Below are positions 14,786-17,126 of a DNA stretch of 17,126 bases, in pieces. The first letter of the stretch is position 1; each line of letters starts with the position of its first letter. Source of the stretch: Puniceicoccales bacterium (GTDB taxonomy: Bacteria; Verrucomicrobiota; Verrucomicrobiia; Opitutales; JAIRLM01). A program made the position numbers and the translations under genes. The notes under the pieces are model-generated. The model was not told where the DNA came from and searched no databases. It saw nothing but the letters and a program-made list of their open reading frames with translations. The stretch lies in assembly GCA_031282565.1 (NCBI GenBank), contig JAITDL010000004.1:1-17126 (forward strand). Direction: 5' to 3'.

Positions 14786-15961
14786 TCATTCTTCGAGTGG
14801 GGCAGCATGAAATGTAATTCGCCCCACGCTAACTGATGCGCTGTCAATGGTTATGCGTCCACCTCTTTGTGTGCCATGCGGATAGCTAGCGCGATACGAG
14901 ACATGAAGGTTTTCCGTTTCCGCGCAAAAACCAAAGTCCACGCAGTGGACACCAACACCGGACCGCTCGCCATAGTTAAACTCAAACATTGTTCTTGTTA
15001 ATTGCGGGAAGACATGTTCAACGGAAATCCATTGCGGAGTAAGTATAATTTTTTGGGAAGCGCCACAACCTTGCGGCAAAACGTTCCTAATATTCGCTCC
15101 GGTGGCTTCTACGGCGTCGTTGATTACTTCTGCGACATATGGGAAAATTATTTGCCCATGGTAACCGCCAAGGAGTGTAATGAGAGCGTTTTCTACCTCG
15201 TTAATGTTACCTCCATTGACGCGATATATGGCGTAGAGGATACTTCTGAGAAACCTAACCCCACCATCATTATCGTCATAATGTTCGCGCAGTAAGATGG
15301 AAACGGTGCCGTTTGGGCCTCGAATTTCGATTTCCGAATCACTTCCGGCACCAAAACGAAAATCGCGCGAAAAAACCAAATTTTCAGCACCGCCAACGGA
15401 GCCAAATATGCGCAAAATATCCACGTCTGAAATATCATTTGGATCTCTTACGTCTGCGATAGCACCATGAATTCGTTCGCGATTAGGTGCTGGCCGCGCC
15501 GTTGGCGATGTTTCGTCGTTTATCTTGTTGCGCATCAATTCGGGATCAATTGCATCACCAACGTCGAGTGCTGCCCCTGGCAATGTCGCTTTGGCGTGTG
15601 CAATTGCAGCCGCCTTTACACGTTCTTCTTCATCGGCAAGTTCGCGTTTTTCTACCGCTGTATGAACGGCCGCTATGGATGGTTCCAGGAATCTGCAAAC
15701 TGCCTCAATTCCGTAGTTGATGCACAGCAGCGCAGCAAGAAATTCAACTATGCTAAGATTTAGCCTTTTCAGAAATTGAATTCGGACGGCGGCGGACATC
15801 GTCTGAAATAGTATGGCCGTCGACACTACGCCTGTGAGCAATTCGGCAACATGGATGTCCACCGGCGAAGGTGGCGTGTCGACATCGGGTACAACACTCC
15901 CATCGCCAGAAAAAAGAGATGGGCAAACTCCCATGGCCAACTTCGCGCGCCCAGCATCCAT
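14786..15961 (-). CDS. Unknown paralog B of the TSPTARP family
   Basis: This 391-residue protein from ATG 15961 is homologous along its length to the protein encoded downstream (paralog A), with 59 bp between the genes. Blocks: AKLAMG (6-11), TGVVS...VRIQFL (43-64), FLAALLCxxxGIEAV (74-88), a charged, probably helical insert EKRELADEEERVKAAAIAHAKA (104-125) weaker in A, RNKINDETSPTARP (144-157), ERIHG, DVDILRIF (179-186), VSILLREHY, FLRSILYAIYRVNGG and ALITLLGGYHGQIIFPY (220-275), NVLPQG...QKI (293-305), and a beta-rich end with VSYRAS, ITID and GRITF. Residues 40-95 are hydrophobic and could associate with a membrane. There is no Shine-Dalgarno, but a good promoter lies immediately upstream. 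I recognise no enzyme motif. Role unknown. Confidence 0.8.
   Translation of the reverse strand: MDAGRAKLAMGVCPSLFSGDGSVVPDVDTPPSPVDIHVAELLTGVVSTAILFQTMSAAVRIQFLKRLNLSIVEFLAALLCINYGIEAVCRFLEPSIAAVHTAVEKRELADEEERVKAAAIAHAKATLPGAALDVGDAIDPELMRNKINDETSPTARPAPNRERIHGAIADVRDPNDISDVDILRIFGSVGGAENLVFSRDFRFGAGSDSEIEIRGPNGTVSILLREHYDDNDGGVRFLRSILYAIYRVNGGNINEVENALITLLGGYHGQIIFPYVAEVINDAVEATGANIRNVLPQGCGASQKIILTPQWISVEHVFPQLTRTMFEFNYGERSGVGVHCVDFGFCAETENLHVSYRASYPHGTQRGGRITIDSASVSVGRITFHAAPLEE
15492..15511 (-). repeat. 20-bp identical segment, copy 2 (TSPTARP codons of paralog B)
   Basis: This is identical over 20 bases to 14269-14288 and encodes residues 151-157 of paralog B. The bases on both sides diverge immediately. 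Confidence 0.8.
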
Positions 15962-15970
15962 AGTATGTGC

Positions 15971-15998
15971 ATTTTATGAGATCTGCAGGATTACTCAA
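15971..15998 (-). promoter_or_regulatory. Candidate promoter of paralog B, near-leaderless layout
   Basis: On the minus strand, TTGAGT (15993-15998, four of six -35 consensus bases) is followed by a 16-bp spacer and TAAAAT (15971-15976, five of six -10 bases), then 9 nt to the ATG at 15961. The predicted start point leaves at most a few untranslated bases, consistent with the missing Shine-Dalgarno. It is the best promoter match I found in the window. Confidence 0.6.
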
Positions 15999-16044
15999 TG
16001 AAAAACTCCACGGCGAAGCATTAGATCCAGCGGGTGAGGGTTTT

Positions 16045-16095
16045 GGCGCCGCGGTGAGATGCTGCGCCGCTAGCAAAATGTAATTTCGCGGCGCC
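16045..16095. repeat. GC-rich 9-bp inverted repeat
   Basis: GGCGCCGCG (16045-16053) and CGCGGCGCC (16087-16095) are perfect inverted copies with 33 bp between them, and a further G-T pair is possible inside. As RNA this gives a strong stem with a large loop. It could be part of a structured small RNA or leader, or a pair of regulator half-sites. No T-run follows on either strand, so a simple terminator is unlikely. Confidence 0.5.
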
Positions 16096-16261
16096 CCGTG
16101 AATTGGTGTCGCGCTGCTTTGCCCGTAGTTTTTGTTTTAAAAAATCTCGACATTTGCCGAGCCGTGGCACTCAATGCACGGAAATTGGTATGGCCAAGCT
16201 GCGCCGGTCGCGGCTGCCAAATGCTGTTTTTCTTTTCTAACACAAAATATGGCAAGATGCT

Positions 16262-17126
16262 ATGGAATTTACAGATTTGAACCCTAAGAGGGAAATTGGC
16301 GCACACAGTCTGCTGGTGGCCATTGGCAAGTTCAGGATTTTAATTGATGGAGGCATGAGCCCGAAGGACTTGGGTCTTGCCTGCCTGCCGGACTACACGC
16401 GCATCGGCACGGATTCCGTCGATCTCATCCTTTTGACGCACTGCCACTTGGATCACATAGGCTCACTTCCCTGCATCCACAGGAGTCAGCCGTCGGCGCG
16501 CGTGCTCATGACGGCAGCATCGCGGGAAATTCTGCCTGTTATGCTGCAAAATTCCTACACTGTAATGCTTAAGCAGCGAGATGAAAAGGAGGTTGAGGAG
16601 TATCCACTATTTTCCCGCGCGGAAGTGGACGCCATCGACCTCGACGTGTTCACCATGCACTTCGGCAGGACGCGGGAATTCGTGAAGGACGGCGACCACC
16701 TGCGCATAACTTTCTACCCGGCCGGCCACGTCATGGGGGCCGCATCGGTACTTTTGGAGCACGATGGGAAAAAGCATTTTTTCACCGGCGACATACTTTT
16801 CCGCAGGCAGCACACGCTCAATGGCGCTCAAATTCCTGCGATGAAAGTCGATACCCTTGTCATGGAGACCACCCGCGGCCTCGTCGACCATCCAAAGGAT
16901 TTTGTCTACGAAAATGAACTGGATCGGCTGATGGAGGCCATTGCCAAGGCGCTGCGCGAAGGCGGCTCATGCCTGCTGCCCGTGTTCGCGCTCGGTCGCA
17001 TGCAGGAGGTCATAACGCTCGTCTACGAATCTCGCAGGAGAGGAATTCTGCCGCGCAATTTCACCGTCTACTGCTCCGGACTTGGCCTGGCCGTGGTTGA
17101 CGTTTTCGAGAGAATTGGTCGGAACG
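16262..17126 (+). CDS. MBL-fold/beta-CASP nuclease (CPSF73/RNase J-like), 5' part
   Basis: The gene runs off the window; 288 complete codons are visible and no stop occurs. The N-terminal metallo-beta-lactamase domain has the zinc-binding THCHLDH (H60, H62, D64, H65), a further ligand in AGHVMGAAS (H156) and FTGDILF (D177). The protein then enters the beta-CASP domain with PVFALGRMQE (240-249), matching the PxFAxGRxQE motif of the archaeal and eukaryotic CPSF73/Ysh1-type group and its bacterial relatives. Such enzymes are RNA endo- or exonucleases; an RNA-processing role is likely, but the exact substrate is unknown. ATG 16262 is the first in-frame start after a stop at 16238 and gives the expected beginning (LNPKREIGAHSLLV). 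No clear Shine-Dalgarno is seen. It diverges from paralog B. Confidence 0.93.
   Translation, partial: MEFTDLNPKREIGAHSLLVAIGKFRILIDGGMSPKDLGLACLPDYTRIGTDSVDLILLTHCHLDHIGSLPCIHRSQPSARVLMTAASREILPVMLQNSYTVMLKQRDEKEVEEYPLFSRAEVDAIDLDVFTMHFGRTREFVKDGDHLRITFYPAGHVMGAASVLLEHDGKKHFFTGDILFRRQHTLNGAQIPAMKVDTLVMETTRGLVDHPKDFVYENELDRLMEAIAKALREGGSCLLPVFALGRMQEVITLVYESRRRGILPRNFTVYCSGLGLAVVDVFERIGRN

Larger units (their letters stand above)
15962..16261. other. 300-bp divergent intergenic region
   Basis: This is the longest non-coding stretch of the window. It lies between paralog B (minus) and the MBL nuclease (plus). It holds the paralog B promoter at its left end and a 9-bp inverted repeat at 16045-16095. 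The right half is T-rich just before the nuclease ATG but has no promoter that I can support. Short open frames on both strands have no convincing coding features. No tRNA-like cloverleaf was seen. Confidence 0.6.

Noticed and set aside
15753..16306. Short open frames in and around the 300-bp spacer (minus 15753-16076, minus 16070-16306, plus 16098-16280)
   Set aside because: They overlap supported genes or the promoter of paralog B, have no ribosome binding site and no recognisable features.
1..17126. tRNA, rRNA, CRISPR arrays, transposases or IS ends
   Set aside because: I looked for T-loop-like GTTCGA motifs in spacers, regularly spaced repeats and transposase motifs and found none that hold up. 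The few TTCGA matches seen lie inside coding genes.

Overview
The window is bacterial chromosome with closely packed genes. It carries housekeeping genes (thioredoxin, MiaA, AlaRS, HisRS, an FtsB/DivIC-type division protein, a UAP1-like nucleotidyltransferase and an MBL/beta-CASP nuclease) interspersed with proteins I cannot assign. GTG and TTG starts are common and many genes lack a Shine-Dalgarno sequence. A eukaryote-like UDP-sugar pyrophosphorylase next to an FtsB-like gene would fit the PVC group (for example Verrucomicrobiota), but that placement is a weak inference from gene content; nothing here is diagnostic.

Layout. 1-2009 (+): the 3' end of a thioredoxin gene, an OppC/DppC-type permease gene and miaA, spaced closely enough to be one operon. 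2086-3336 (+): an orphan protein ending in a J-domain-like module whose HPD motif reads QPG. 3338-3745 (-): a small RelE/ParE-fold-like protein converging on it with one base between stop codons. 3864-6533 (+): alaS, divergent from the small gene across 118 bp that contain an inverted repeat. 6520-11480 (-): a compact run, in transcription order ftsB-like, UAP1-like, an unknown secreted or membrane protein, hisS and an MFS transporter, with hisS and the transporter overlapping by 11 bp. 11611-15961 (-): three large unknown genes. The two at 14786-15961 and 13524-14726 are clearly paralogous to each other. 15962-16261: a 300-bp divergent spacer. 16262-17126 (+): a metallo-beta-lactamase/beta-CASP nuclease cut by the window end.

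The most interesting part is 11611-15961. The tandem paralogs share a membrane-like N-terminal segment, an invariant TSPTARP core motif and a YxGQ-containing C-terminal half that I cannot match to a known family. Each is preceded by a sigma70-like promoter of the same design (16-bp spacer, TAAAAT -10 box, 9 nt to the start codon, no Shine-Dalgarno). This suggests separately promoted, nearly leaderless messages. Their role is unknown; lineage-specific envelope or secreted proteins are possible but unproven.

I saw no rRNA, tRNA, CRISPR array, insertion sequence or convincing intrinsic terminator. The spacer 13393-13523, ahead of the 593-residue gene, shows no promoter I would defend.
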